Of a stretch of 38,645 bases of DNA, positions 1-8,212 are shown one piece after another. The stretch is from Cellvibrionales bacterium UBA1854. Its GTDB lineage: Bacteria; Pseudomonadota; Gammaproteobacteria; Pseudomonadales; Porticoccaceae. Made by a program: the position numbers and the translations under genes. Each line of letters begins with the position of its first letter. Position 1 is the first letter of the stretch. The stretch spans positions 17,620 to 56,264 of the forward strand of contig DDII01000081.1 in the NCBI GenBank assembly GCA_002338445.1. Direction: 5' to 3'. The notes below the pieces were generated by a model that was given only the letters and a program-made list of their open reading frames with translations, searched no databases and was not told the DNA's origin.

Positions 1-24
1 TTTTTGATCTATTTTTTTACTCAT
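1..24 (-). CDS. Partial CDS, start of the gene downstream of nrdJ (possible nrdJb/TSCPD partner)
   Basis: Only the first eight codons (MSKKIDQK) are inside the window; the gene continues off the left edge. The start is supported by a very strong Shine-Dalgarno (GGAGGAG, about 4 nt upstream on the minus strand) and by its position about 40 nt after the nrdJ stop on the same strand. In Pseudomonas the class II reductase is split into NrdJa and a shorter NrdJb with a TSCPD domain. The nrdJ product here ends without an obvious C-terminal CxxC dithiol, so a split arrangement would fit. The identity is inference; eight residues cannot prove it. Confidence 0.55.
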
Positions 25-63
25 CAATCTCCTCCGGTCAGACATCTTATGCTATTTATGTCT

Positions 64-2214
64 TTAAAACTTTCCGTAGTAACCCTCTTTTAAAGCATCA
101 AAGAGGTTTGCAGCGGTATGCTTTTCTCCATCATATTCGATCTCTTCATTACCTTTGAATTCAGCAGTTGATCCGTCTTCCAGTGTAAAGCAATAGGTGG
201 TGTTCTCTAAATCTTGTTCTTTTACTAAAACGCCTTGAAACGCCTCAGGATTAAACCGGAACGTGGTACAACCTTTTAACCCTTTTTTCGCAGCATATAA
301 ATAGATATCTTTAAAGTCTTCATAGTTACAATCTGTAGGTACATTTATGGTTTTAGAAATAGAAGAATCTACCCATTTTTGCGCTGCCGCTTGAATGTCG
401 ACGTGTTGTTTGGGCATGATGTTTTCAGAGCTTACGAAGTAGTCGGGAAGCGCATTGTCTGGATTATCAGAAAATGGCATAGCAGAATTATTCACCAGCG
501 CTCTGTATGCGAGTAACTCGTATGAATAAACATCCACTTTTTCTTTGGATTTTCGTCCCTCCCGAATTACGTTACGTGAATAGTGGTGCGCAAAACTGGG
601 CTCTATTCCATTACTGACATTGTTTGCCAGTGATAAAGAAATAGTGCCTGTTGGAGCAATGGAGGTGTGGTGACTAAAACGACATCCCTCCTCAGTGATG
701 GAATTCACTAATTCAGGAGCTACTTCAGCAATTTTTTTCATATAGTCACTGTACTTGCCAAGCAACACCTTTCCTGCGATTTTGTCACCAATTTTGATGC
801 CATCCTCTGCAAGTTCAGGTTTTTTAAAAAGCATTTCTGCTGTAACTGAAAAACTGTCATTCATGATTTTTGCAGGTCCTTTTTCTCTTGCCAGGTTCAG
901 CCCCGCTTGAAGACCAGCTACTGCCATTTCACGAGCAACACGTTCAGTAAATTCCACTGAGTTTTTATCACCATATTGCATACACAGCATTGTTATAGCG
1001 GATCCGAGGCCAAGAAACCCCATACCATGCCGGCGTTTGTACTCGATTTCTTCCCTTTGCCTATCCAGTGGTAAACCATTAATTTCGACAACATTATCGA
1101 GCATTCTTGTAAAAACCTGCACGACATCTTTGTATTCTTCCCAGTCGAAATATGCATCCTCTGAGAAAGGGTTACGTACGAATTTAGTGAGATTTATAGA
1201 GCCTAATAAACAGCTACCATATGGCGGTAGTGGTTGTTCTCCACATGGGTTCGTTGCACGAATGTCTTCACAAAACCAGTTGTTGTTGTTTTTGTTTACT
1301 TGATCAATGAGGATAAATCCTGGTTCTGCGAAATCATATGTGGACGACATAATTGCATTCCACAACTTTTGGGCCCGAATTGTTTCATAAATTTTGCACG
1401 CCACCAAGCCCTGCTCGTTACGGACATAGCCTTCTGATGTCGGGAATGACTTCCACACAATTTTTTCATCGTTTAAATTCAGCCCATTTTCCACCTCTTT
1501 TGCAGTGATGGGGAATGTCAAATCCCAATTTCTATTGTCTTGTACTGCGTTGATAAATTCCTCGGTTATCAGAAGTGAGAGGTTGAATTGACGAAGTCGG
1601 CCGTCCTCCCTCTTTGCACGCACGAAATCGAATACATCTGGATGGCTCACGTCAAAGGTAGCCATCTGTGCACCACGCCGACCGCCCGCAGAAGAAACTG
1701 TAAAGCACATCTTGTCAAATATATCCATGAAAGACAGTGGACCTGATGTATATGCTCCAGCTCCCGACACATAGGCGCCTTTTGGCCTAAGTGTCGAAAA
1801 CTCATAACCAATCCCACATCCCGCCTTCAAGGTCAGTCCTGCCTCAAGGTTACTTTCAAGGATTCCTCTCATTGAATCGGGGACAATTCCTGAAACCGTG
1901 CAGTTGATTGTGGAGGTAGAGGGTTTGTATTCTTGGGCTCCAGCATTCGATATTATTCTACCCGCCGGAATTGCTCCATGCTGAAGCGCCCATTCAAATC
2001 TGTCTTGCCAAAATCCCGAATGTTCTGGATCTTCTACCTGCGCCAATGCTATAGCAACCCTTCGATATGTAGCTGCTATATCGTGATCTATCGGATCCAT
2101 GTATTTGTCTTTTAATCGATATTTTTTATCCCAAATATCCATCGATGCATCTTGCATATCTATTTCATCGTCTCTAATGGTCGTTTTGATAGACCTTAAT
2201 TTTGCTACGCTCAT
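64..2214 (-). CDS. nrdJ: Adenosylcobalamin-dependent (class II) ribonucleoside-diphosphate reductase
   Basis: This enzyme reduces ribonucleotides to deoxyribonucleotides using a cobalamin-generated thiyl radical, so it needs no oxygen and no iron-radical small subunit. The 716-residue protein has the reductase active-site block NPCGEQPLPPYGSCLLG: N322, the thiyl cysteine C324 and E326. The early redox cysteine lies in INCTVSGI (C105). The glycine-rich GCGIGYEFS and GGRRGAQMATF segments are also typical of the family. The last 60 residues contain only one cysteine, so the usual C-terminal reducing dithiol is not visible and may be encoded by the next gene, which starts about 40 nt downstream. 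That resembles the split NrdJa/NrdJb of Pseudomonas. The start is the first Met of a well-conserved N-terminus. I see no adenosylcobalamin riboswitch upstream. Confidence 0.95.
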   Translation of the reverse strand: MSVAKLRSIKTTIRDDEIDMQDASMDIWDKKYRLKDKYMDPIDHDIAATYRRVAIALAQVEDPEHSGFWQDRFEWALQHGAIPAGRIISNAGAQEYKPSTSTINCTVSGIVPDSMRGILESNLEAGLTLKAGCGIGYEFSTLRPKGAYVSGAGAYTSGPLSFMDIFDKMCFTVSSAGGRRGAQMATFDVSHPDVFDFVRAKREDGRLRQFNLSLLITEEFINAVQDNRNWDLTFPITAKEVENGLNLNDEKIVWKSFPTSEGYVRNEQGLVACKIYETIRAQKLWNAIMSSTYDFAEPGFILIDQVNKNNNNWFCEDIRATNPCGEQPLPPYGSCLLGSINLTKFVRNPFSEDAYFDWEEYKDVVQVFTRMLDNVVEINGLPLDRQREEIEYKRRHGMGFLGLGSAITMLCMQYGDKNSVEFTERVAREMAVAGLQAGLNLAREKGPAKIMNDSFSVTAEMLFKKPELAEDGIKIGDKIAGKVLLGKYSDYMKKIAEVAPELVNSITEEGCRFSHHTSIAPTGTISLSLANNVSNGIEPSFAHHYSRNVIREGRKSKEKVDVYSYELLAYRALVNNSAMPFSDNPDNALPDYFVSSENIMPKQHVDIQAAAQKWVDSSISKTINVPTDCNYEDFKDIYLYAAKKGLKGCTTFRFNPEAFQGVLVKEQDLENTTYCFTLEDGSTAEFKGNEEIEYDGEKHTAANLFDALKEGYYGKF

Positions 2215-2291
2215 TCTAATTCCTTTTACTCAACGATTTTTTGATCCACTTTTTTTGTCAAATGACCTTTCATTTTTTTGCTATTCGTCGA

Positions 2292-2343
2292 CTTGAAATC
2301 TCTGTCACTTTCAAGATTTAGTAGTATATAAATCTATAACTAC
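2292..2343. promoter_or_regulatory. Two adjacent inverted repeats upstream of nrdJ
   Basis: CTTGAAA (2292-2298) pairs perfectly with TTTCAAG (2309-2315). Just beyond, GTAGTATA (2321-2328) faces TATAACTAC (2335-2343), an imperfect dyad. Both lie 80-130 nt before the nrdJ start codon. They could be operator sites for an RNR regulator or 5'-UTR hairpins. Position is the only functional argument. Confidence 0.3.
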
Positions 2344-2464
2344 CACATCTAGTATTATTTTCGATAATTTGTCTTCTTTTTTGTTGATGAATATCCGGAA
2401 AAGCTGTGGATACTCGTGCAGACATCACACACACACTCCGTTTTGATGGGTTGTTTTGCTTGGG

Positions 2465-2486
2465 GATAAACCGAGGAGGTTTTATC
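2465..2486 (+). promoter_or_regulatory. Hairpin upstream of trpB promoter
   Basis: GATAAACC (2465-2472) and GGTTTTATC (2478-2486) form an 8-bp stem with one bulged base around the loop GAGGA. It sits about 75 nt upstream of the candidate trpB -35 element, so a DNA operator is more likely than a leader attenuator. No regulator can be named from this sequence. Confidence 0.25.
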
Positions 2487-2558
2487 AAGTCTGCCGGCTT
2501 TTGTTGTTATGTGTAAACCACTTAGCTAAACTTATATCTCTGTTTTAATTTGCTTTGC

Positions 2559-2587
2559 TTGCCATAATTTTGATACCGACTTAAATT
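2559..2587 (+). promoter_or_regulatory. Candidate sigma70 promoter for trpBA
   Basis: TTGCCA (2559-2564) is separated by 17 nt from TAAATT (2582-2587). The -35 has one mismatch and the -10 has two mismatches to consensus, and the spacing is ideal. The element ends about 45 nt before the trpB GTG start, giving a short leader. It was read by eye and not scored against background. Confidence 0.35.
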
Positions 2588-2631
2588 TAGAGCGGTAAAG
2601 TAAATAGTCTCGACAATTTTGGGTTTTTTGT

Positions 2632-3891
2632 GTGGATATTTTTGATTTTTCAAGCGGCCGAGAAGGATATTATGGCCAATATGGGGGTGTGTTTCTCCCT
2701 GAGGTCCTGCATTCCACTATTGAAGAGCTCCTGTTTTGTTTTCGGGAGTGTAAAGAAGACCCCGATTTTTGGAGCGAATATGTAGGACTTTTACAGAACT
2801 ATTCTGGTCGCCCAACGCCTGTGACACATCTTCCAAACCTCTCAAGTCATCTAGGTGGTGCTCAAATTTATGTCAAGCGGGATGATTTAAACCATACCGG
2901 CTCACATAAAATTAACAACGTTATGGGTCAAGGGCTGTTGTGCAAAAGACTCGGGAAGAAAAAGGTGATTGCGGAGACTGGTGCCGGTCAGCATGGGTAT
3001 GCCACGGCCACAATGGCGGCGCGCTTTGGTTTTGATTGTAAGATTTATATGGGAGCTGTTGATGTTGCTCGTCAGCGACCAAATGTGTTTTGGATGGAGA
3101 ATCTCGGTGCTGAAGTCATAGCGGTACAAGATGGGCAACAAACTCTCAAAGATGCTATTAATGAATGTATGCGTGATTGGGTTTTAAATATGACTGATAC
3201 TCATTACGTCCTTGGAACTGCGTGTGGACCTCATCCATTTCCGGAAATGGTCAGCTGGTTTCAGTCTATTATCGGCGTTGAGGCTCGCGAACAAATCTTA
3301 GCATTAGCCGGAAAATTACCAGATCGGATTTATGCTTGTGTTGGAGGAGGGTCCAATGCAATTGGTATTTTCCAGGGATTCTTGAATGACGACAATGTTG
3401 AATTGGTGGGCTGTGAGGCGGGCGGTTTGGGTGCGGGTTCAAATATGCATGCAGCTCGCTTGGCATATAACGACGCTTCTGTGGGAGTAGCACAAGGTTA
3501 TAAGACCTATTTTCTCCAGAATGAGCAAGGAAATATGTTAGAGACACACTCAATTGCCGCAGGGCTTGATTATATTGGTATCAATCCTATCTTTTCTTAC
3601 CTATGGGAGCAGGATAAAGTGCGCTTTGAGGCAGCTACCGATTTGGAGGTCAAGGAAGCTTTGCGCCTCACCATGAGGACGGAGGGATTGATTCCTGCTT
3701 TAGAGACCACACATGCTTTTGCAACCGCGATTAAGGAGGCGCCAACAATGGGGACCGACCAGATTATCCTAATCAATCAGTCTGGTCGTGGTGACAAGGA
3801 TATATTCATGATTGCGGATGCACTTAATGATCAACAATGGAAAAGTTTCATAAAGGGTAAAGCAGACCAGTATCGGTTAGAGGAAAATTGA
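2632..3891 (+). CDS. trpB: Tryptophan synthase beta subunit, divergent TrpB1-type
   Basis: This subunit condenses indole with serine to give tryptophan, with pyridoxal phosphate bound to the lysine of HTGSHKINN (K93). Other family motifs are ETGAGQHG, the phosphate-binding GGGSNAIG and the C-terminal SGRGDKD. The 419-residue length is normal. It starts with GTG; no good Shine-Dalgarno is visible, but MDIFDFSSGREGYYG is a typical N-terminus. The usually conserved GPEH...GRA(D/E)Y segment is replaced by NPIFSYLWEQDKVRF, so the Asp that contacts the serine substrate (Asp305 in the Salmonella enzyme) appears to be Arg. Chlamydial TrpB also lacks this Asp as I recall it, and the overall text resembles that lineage more than the enterobacterial one. 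The gene forms a two-gene unit with trpA, without trpF or trpC beside it. Confidence 0.95.
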   Translation: MDIFDFSSGREGYYGQYGGVFLPEVLHSTIEELLFCFRECKEDPDFWSEYVGLLQNYSGRPTPVTHLPNLSSHLGGAQIYVKRDDLNHTGSHKINNVMGQGLLCKRLGKKKVIAETGAGQHGYATATMAARFGFDCKIYMGAVDVARQRPNVFWMENLGAEVIAVQDGQQTLKDAINECMRDWVLNMTDTHYVLGTACGPHPFPEMVSWFQSIIGVEAREQILALAGKLPDRIYACVGGGSNAIGIFQGFLNDDNVELVGCEAGGLGAGSNMHAARLAYNDASVGVAQGYKTYFLQNEQGNMLETHSIAAGLDYIGINPIFSYLWEQDKVRFEAATDLEVKEALRLTMRTEGLIPALETTHAFATAIKEAPTMGTDQIILINQSGRGDKDIFMIADALNDQQWKSFIKGKADQYRLEEN

Positions 3892-4655
3892 TGGAGCTAG
3901 CTAATTATATTAGGGAACGTCGTCGGGATAAGGACCTCCTGATAATGGCGCATGTCGTCTGTGGGTACCCATCTTTCGAAGCAAATATGCAAGCACTGGA
4001 AATTATGCAACAAGCAGGCGTTGACTTAGTAGAACTACAATTTCCTTTTTCTGAACCGAGTGCTGATGGACCAATTTTTGTTCGGGCTAACGAAGAATCA
4101 CTGAAATCTGGTACCACGATTGATCAATGCTTTGATTTTATGCGCGCTGTTACGTCACGATTTGCGTTTAAAGTTTTAATGATGGGATATTACAATACAG
4201 TTTTTAAAATGGGTGAAAAAGACTTTTTGCAACGATTGTCTGCTGCGGGAGGTATTGCATTTATTCTCCCTGACCTTCCGATTGAGGAGTCAAAGATTTT
4301 TCGCCAGGAAGCCCTGTCATGCGGTATCGATCCGATTATTCTCATGACGCCAACAAATAGTGAAAGGCGTTTGGCTGAATTGGGCGCGGCGAGCAGCGGC
4401 ATGGTGTATGTAGTTGCCCGAAAAGGGGTGACAGGGACAAAAAGTAATATTGATGCTGAAGTATTGGCATTGCTTGAGCGATGTCGCAGTCACACCGATG
4501 TTCCGTTAGGCGTTGGGTTTGGAATTTCAGATCGCGATGATTTGCAAGTATTACGTGGAGCTGCTGATGTTGCCATCATCGGAACGGCTGCCTTAAAGAT
4601 TTGGCAAACTGCCGGTCCTGATGGTCTTAAAAATTTTTTTCATACGCTTGGTTGA
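3891..4655 (+). CDS. trpA: Tryptophan synthase alpha subunit
   Basis: TrpA cleaves indole-3-glycerol phosphate to indole, which is channelled to TrpB. The 254-residue TIM barrel keeps both catalytic carboxylates: E48 in VDLVEL and D59 in SADGP. It also has the flexible loop KGVTGTKS and the phosphate-binding GFGIS and IIGTAAL segments. The conserved FSDP motif reads FSEP, a conservative change outside the catalytic pair. I place the start at the ATG at 3891, overlapping the trpB stop (TGATG) and preceded by AGAGGAAA as ribosome-binding site, rather than at the TTG at 3888. This overlap implies translational coupling with trpB. Confidence 0.95.
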   Translation: MELANYIRERRRDKDLLIMAHVVCGYPSFEANMQALEIMQQAGVDLVELQFPFSEPSADGPIFVRANEESLKSGTTIDQCFDFMRAVTSRFAFKVLMMGYYNTVFKMGEKDFLQRLSAAGGIAFILPDLPIEESKIFRQEALSCGIDPIILMTPTNSERRLAELGAASSGMVYVVARKGVTGTKSNIDAEVLALLERCRSHTDVPLGVGFGISDRDDLQVLRGAADVAIIGTAALKIWQTAGPDGLKNFFHTLG

Positions 4656-4712
4656 TAGTAACATTGGGTGCATTAAACTTTTGCTCTCTTTTTGATGTAG
4701 ATGTAACACTAT

Positions 4713-5462
4713 CTAGTGGATAGAGCTTATGCTGTTACGCCAATCATTTAGAACCTGAAAACGAACCTCTTTAAGTGACGGCAAGGCGCCGAGTTCAAAG
4801 GATTCGATACATATCAAGTGGTATCCATTCGTTGATCTTATTGGTTCGCTCCAACATGGCAATGATTTGGTATTGGAGGCAAGAGATAAGATTTTATTTG
4901 CGGCGTCTTCGCCAAAGAGTTCCTCAAGTCTAACACTTGTAACTTTCTCATAATAATCTAGCAGAGGATTTGGGTCGCCGATGGGAATAATTCCTCGTTT
5001 GCTCGCGGACAGATCTTTCATAGCAGCCTCATATGCTTGTCCGCCTCGAGCTGAAATCGCATATGTTACTTGTTTGAGTGATATTAAGGAATTTTCTCGG
5101 TAATCTTCTTGGTTGAGTTTAAAAAAGTTTTGAAGCTCAGATTCTGAGGGCTCTAAATTGGTGGTCACAGTTTTGGTCAGTCGGACGAGACGTTTTTCCA
5201 GACTACTCTCGGCAAGCTGTTCATTGACTGTTTGCGGAGATTCGAAGAGGTCTTGCTCTTGTTTTATTGATAATTTATTCTCAATGTTAGTTTGTAATTT
5301 ATCCAATATTCCTAGTTCTATTTTTGGGGCTGCTAAATGTGGCAATTTTGATTGCTGGTCGGTGTGCTTGTTTGGGATCAAAAAGAAACAAAGGGTTAAA
5401 CCAACAATCAAAAACGGGATTAAAAGCTCAATTTTCATGGCTAATGTGCGCGCATTATCCAC
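4713..5462 (-). CDS. Membrane-anchored parvulin-like peptidyl-prolyl isomerase
   Basis: The protein has an N-terminal hydrophobic anchor (IELLIPFLIVGLTLCFFLI) and a soluble part ending in a PpiC/rotamase-type region. The segment CWSEPIRSTNGYHLICIES matches the parvulin pattern W..PI.S.YG.HL..V and is followed by PSLKEVRFQVLNDW, the usual tail of this family. It probably assists folding in the periplasm. A GTG at 5460-5462 or the ATG eight codons later (5438) could start it; neither has a clear ribosome-binding site. It is the last gene of the long minus-strand run, about 20 nt after the M48 protease. The isomerase core is weakly conserved, so catalytic activity is uncertain. Confidence 0.7.
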   Translation of the reverse strand: MDNARTLAMKIELLIPFLIVGLTLCFFLIPNKHTDQQSKLPHLAAPKIELGILDKLQTNIENKLSIKQEQDLFESPQTVNEQLAESSLEKRLVRLTKTVTTNLEPSESELQNFFKLNQEDYRENSLISLKQVTYAISARGGQAYEAAMKDLSASKRGIIPIGDPNPLLDYYEKVTSVRLEELFGEDAANKILSLASNTKSLPCWSEPIRSTNGYHLICIESFELGALPSLKEVRFQVLNDWRNSISSIH

Positions 5463-5482
5463 ATATTATTTGTTAATCAATT

Positions 5483-6919
5483 TCATTGTCGAAATACCTT
5501 TACTATTTCCCCTGCCTGCGGTTCTCCAGAAGGATACAGGCCGTTTATAACTCTGAGGGTGTCCACATCATTTTTCGAGAGACTGAACGCCTTTGCTAAG
5601 CCGTCAAAAGTGGTATTAGATGTCGCTTTAACGTAGTGAATGCGTTGAGGCCTCTGGCCAGCTATTTCGGCTTGCGAAATCGGCCTAAAAGTGTTTATGG
5701 CCTGCAGGAATAATTTATCTTGTTCGAGGAAGTCGGTGCCGTCATCAGTTTTCCCTTCGAAAACATATGCGCTCAACTTATAATAAATTACGGCAATGCG
5801 GGCAATCGATGGTTGTTTTTTGATTTCATCAAAACTTGAGACCAGTCCCGTGAATCCTCTCAAACGCGATGGCGTGATTTCCTCTCCATTTTTAATTTCA
5901 GAAATGTTCAGTTGATTATATAGATACTCTTCGGGAGTCTGAGCAGTCCTCGCTAAACGCGACATACTCAGTGTTGACAGCTTATCAGGTCCGTGCCCTA
6001 CAGTGGCTTTAGGCGCGGTGCCGCGCGCATGCACCCAACCCTGCGGATAATCAAACCTGACGCGCCACGTTAAGTCTGAAAAACGCTCTTTGGGTGTGTC
6101 TTTAGCAAGAAAATTTTCGCCCCAGATCAAGTTCTGTGTGAGAGCTCTATATTTTTCAGCGCCGTTTCCACGGGTGCTATCAATCGTGAGTTTTTTTGCA
6201 CGAGAAACTACTGCTCTTAAACGTGCATCGTTTCGAGGATGTGATGCGAAAACACCGTGATAAGTAGGCCTTATTGCCCCTCTCCTTTTTGCTTGATCTT
6301 TTTGAAGCGTTTCGAAATCCTTCATGATGGATAGCATTGAAATCATTTGATCAACATCATAACCAAGCTTCGCCATGTACTCTGCACCGCTCTGGTCTGC
6401 TTCAAGCTCATGATTTCGACCCATTGAACGAACTTTTGAATTACCATAGGCCATTCCGGCTTCATATACCTCGTTACTATTAGCCAACATTGCAGCAACG
6501 GTCGATAGGACTTGAGTCGCGGTACCGCTCTTCACTTGCTTATTAATGTGTCCCCGAGTCACATGTGCTACCTCATGCGCAATTACAGAAACAAGCTGAG
6601 CCTCGTTACTTACATAGTTTAAAAGTCCTCGATTAATGTAAACGAAGTTGTCTGCCGTAGCAAAAGCATTAAGAGCGGGATCATCAAGTAAGCTAAATAT
6701 AAATTTCTCGCCCGCCATCTCTGATACTGATACAACCTCAGCTCCCAAGTCTTCGATGTAGGAAGTAAGCTGTGGATCGTTGAACAATGGTGTCCGCTTC
6801 AATAGTTCCTCATACTGTTTTTGGCCGCTAGAGACAGATAGGGCTGTTTGCGACGCTAAAAATGCCGTTGCGAAGACGGCTATTTTAGTAAAACAATTGA
6901 TGTTCCGGGTTACAGACAT
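5483..6919 (-). CDS. M48-family periplasmic zinc metalloprotease with LysM-like C-terminus
   Basis: This is a Ste24/HtpX-type zinc peptidase secreted to the periplasm. It has a signal peptide (about residues 10-29), the zinc motif HEVAH (115-119) and the downstream third ligand in HELEAD (E173). Catalytic and metal-binding residues are intact. The C-terminal 55 residues resemble a LysM fold (HYVKA...TFDGLAKAF...LRVINGLYPSGEPQAGEIVKV), which would place the enzyme near peptidoglycan. At 478 residues it matches the BepA-like M48 proteins that act in outer-membrane quality control, but I do not see clear TPR repeats. It follows the lipoprotein gene by 23 nt and precedes the parvulin-like gene, suggesting envelope-protein maturation as the theme at this end of the operon. 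Confidence 0.88.
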   Translation of the reverse strand: MSVTRNINCFTKIAVFATAFLASQTALSVSSGQKQYEELLKRTPLFNDPQLTSYIEDLGAEVVSVSEMAGEKFIFSLLDDPALNAFATADNFVYINRGLLNYVSNEAQLVSVIAHEVAHVTRGHINKQVKSGTATQVLSTVAAMLANSNEVYEAGMAYGNSKVRSMGRNHELEADQSGAEYMAKLGYDVDQMISMLSIMKDFETLQKDQAKRRGAIRPTYHGVFASHPRNDARLRAVVSRAKKLTIDSTRGNGAEKYRALTQNLIWGENFLAKDTPKERFSDLTWRVRFDYPQGWVHARGTAPKATVGHGPDKLSTLSMSRLARTAQTPEEYLYNQLNISEIKNGEEITPSRLRGFTGLVSSFDEIKKQPSIARIAVIYYKLSAYVFEGKTDDGTDFLEQDKLFLQAINTFRPISQAEIAGQRPQRIHYVKATSNTTFDGLAKAFSLSKNDVDTLRVINGLYPSGEPQAGEIVKVFRQ

Positions 6920-6942
6920 CTTATTACCTGAATTATAGTTTT

Positions 6943-7587
6943 TTAATTGAATATTGCCTCTAGCTGTGAGGAAAGTCCCTTACAAGCGTCACTTTTTACC
7001 GGCGTCAAAAGCGGAATAGGGGCGATGGCACCTATGAGGTATGAGGTGCCTTCAGAATCGACTCGAACTCGCGCTACTTCACTCACATCCGATAGATCCC
7101 AAACGATTGCCTCATAGACAGATGCCTTGTCCCATGTTGCAAAACCAAAACATCCCGCGCCTCCAGGACCTGCCGCACAACTGATAGAACCGTTTCGGTC
7201 GAGCGTTTCTGTCGAACCGTCTAACCATATCAAGAATCGTATTCCTCTTTCTGTTATTGCTTTGTTAATTAAAGGCTCCTGTATGAGTTGTCGCATGCGA
7301 AGTAGCCCCTTCGGCGCTGTTCTGGGTTCAAGCCAAGGATATAAGGCGTCAATTAGCCTGCGTTCAGGTAAAACATTTAGGCTTAGCGATCGTAATTTGT
7401 CGCCTACACAGGCAACAAATTCGTCGTCTGTTTCATAATGCCCTGCATCTCTGCGTCCAAGGAGCGCGATAGTTTCCTCACTACTCACAGTTACTCCTTC
7501 ATCAAAACTTCGATATTCGTCTATCGTTGTAGTGGTGTTACAAGCGGTCAGTATGAAAATTAATATGCAATTTATCACAAGCGGCAT
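6943..7587 (-). CDS. Conserved hypothetical lipoprotein
   Basis: The 214-residue product begins with a lipoprotein signal peptide; the lipobox is LTAC and the mature protein starts at Cys16. It has a compact domain of alternating hydrophobic strands with notable motifs LGRRDAGHYETDDEFVACVG, LYPWLEPRTAP and AAGPGGAGCFGFATWDK, which look like conserved-family signatures rather than random sequence. A Cys pair (SCAAGPGGAGC) may form a disulfide. I do not recognise a characterised family. The start lies 3 nt after the stop of the preceding lipoprotein gene, so the two are surely co-transcribed and may form one outer-membrane subcomplex. Confidence 0.8.
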   Translation of the reverse strand: MPLVINCILIFILTACNTTTTIDEYRSFDEGVTVSSEETIALLGRRDAGHYETDDEFVACVGDKLRSLSLNVLPERRLIDALYPWLEPRTAPKGLLRMRQLIQEPLINKAITERGIRFLIWLDGSTETLDRNGSISCAAGPGGAGCFGFATWDKASVYEAIVWDLSDVSEVARVRVDSEGTSYLIGAIAPIPLLTPVKSDACKGLSSQLEAIFN

Positions 7588-7590
7588 GTG

Positions 7591-8199
7591 TTACGATCTC
7601 CCTGATTTTTCTCTAAGATGTCTTTCGACTGATGGAATCCTATAAAAATCAAGACTAAGTTTGGCACCAATATCCCGGAGAGCAGCTCTGGTAGCAGAAC
7701 CTATAGCCTTTTCTTTCTGTAACATAAATGAGTCGGACGTTTTTCCATACACCGGCATGAACCAGTTATCAATAAGGTTACCCTCAACGTCAGTAAGCTT
7801 AAGATTGTACTTGATCCAAATTTCATAGACATTCAGATAGTTTTGAGAGGGGACTGCGATTTGCGACTCTACTACTGATGGGTGAATTATAATATCTGGC
7901 GCCTGTTCTATCTTTTCTTCTGAATCAAAAAAATCTACCGTGTCGAACAAAGCCGAGAAGGTTTTCCGCATAATATTTTCTTGGGCGCTCCCAATTGACA
8001 GGCTCGTTTTGCTACTAGGCCTTGCAACATAATTTGAAAATTCTGGTGTGAAAATTATCACAGCATAAAAGGCACGCGATGGTGCCAGAAGTTCGGGGAA
8101 ACTCTCCTCGGAGAGCACTTGCGTGGTACCACCGCATCCTTTGACGATTAAAGCGATGCATACAATGGTAATAAAAAAAACTGGATGCTGACTGCGCAT
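7591..8199 (-). CDS. Hypothetical lipoprotein, GNA1162/LptE-like outline
   Basis: The 202-residue protein has an N-terminal lipoprotein signal with lipobox VKGC (Cys22). The body has the outline of small auxiliary lipoproteins that assist transporters: a helix (IMRKTFSALFDTVDFF), the strand IIIHPSVVESQIAVP, the strand pair YEIWIKYNLKLTDVEGNLI and a closing helix (IGSATRAALRDIGAKL). That resemblance is by pattern only. It sits 13 nt after the second VWA gene and 3 nt before another lipoprotein gene. Being encoded beside the inner-membrane VWA proteins, it could be their outer-membrane partner. Confidence 0.78.
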   Translation of the reverse strand: MRSQHPVFFITIVCIALIVKGCGGTTQVLSEESFPELLAPSRAFYAVIIFTPEFSNYVARPSSKTSLSIGSAQENIMRKTFSALFDTVDFFDSEEKIEQAPDIIIHPSVVESQIAVPSQNYLNVYEIWIKYNLKLTDVEGNLIDNWFMPVYGKTSDSFMLQKEKAIGSATRAALRDIGAKLSLDFYRIPSVERHLREKSGRS

Positions 8200-8212
8200 A
8201 TCGGTACCTAAA

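Larger units (their letters stand above)
2215..2631. other. Divergent intergenic region, nrdJ (-) / trpB (+)
   Basis: These 417 nt separate two divergently transcribed operons and should hold both promoters. I see no coding signal. It contains a CA-rich run (ACATCACACACACAC near 2423-2437), inverted repeats near 2292-2315, 2321-2343 and 2465-2486, and a candidate sigma70 promoter for trpB at 2559-2587. I could not recognise convincing NrdR boxes, a cobalamin riboswitch core or a TrpR operator. Confidence 0.6.

Noticed and set aside
2215..2631. Adenosylcobalamin riboswitch for the B12-dependent reductase
   Set aside because: No B12-box core (GCCACTG type) or long structured leader could be recognised on the minus strand.
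5455..5463. Perfect DnaA box TTATCCACA
   Set aside because: A single box inside an operon, with no cluster of boxes, AT-rich unwinding region or dnaA/gidA context; expected by chance.
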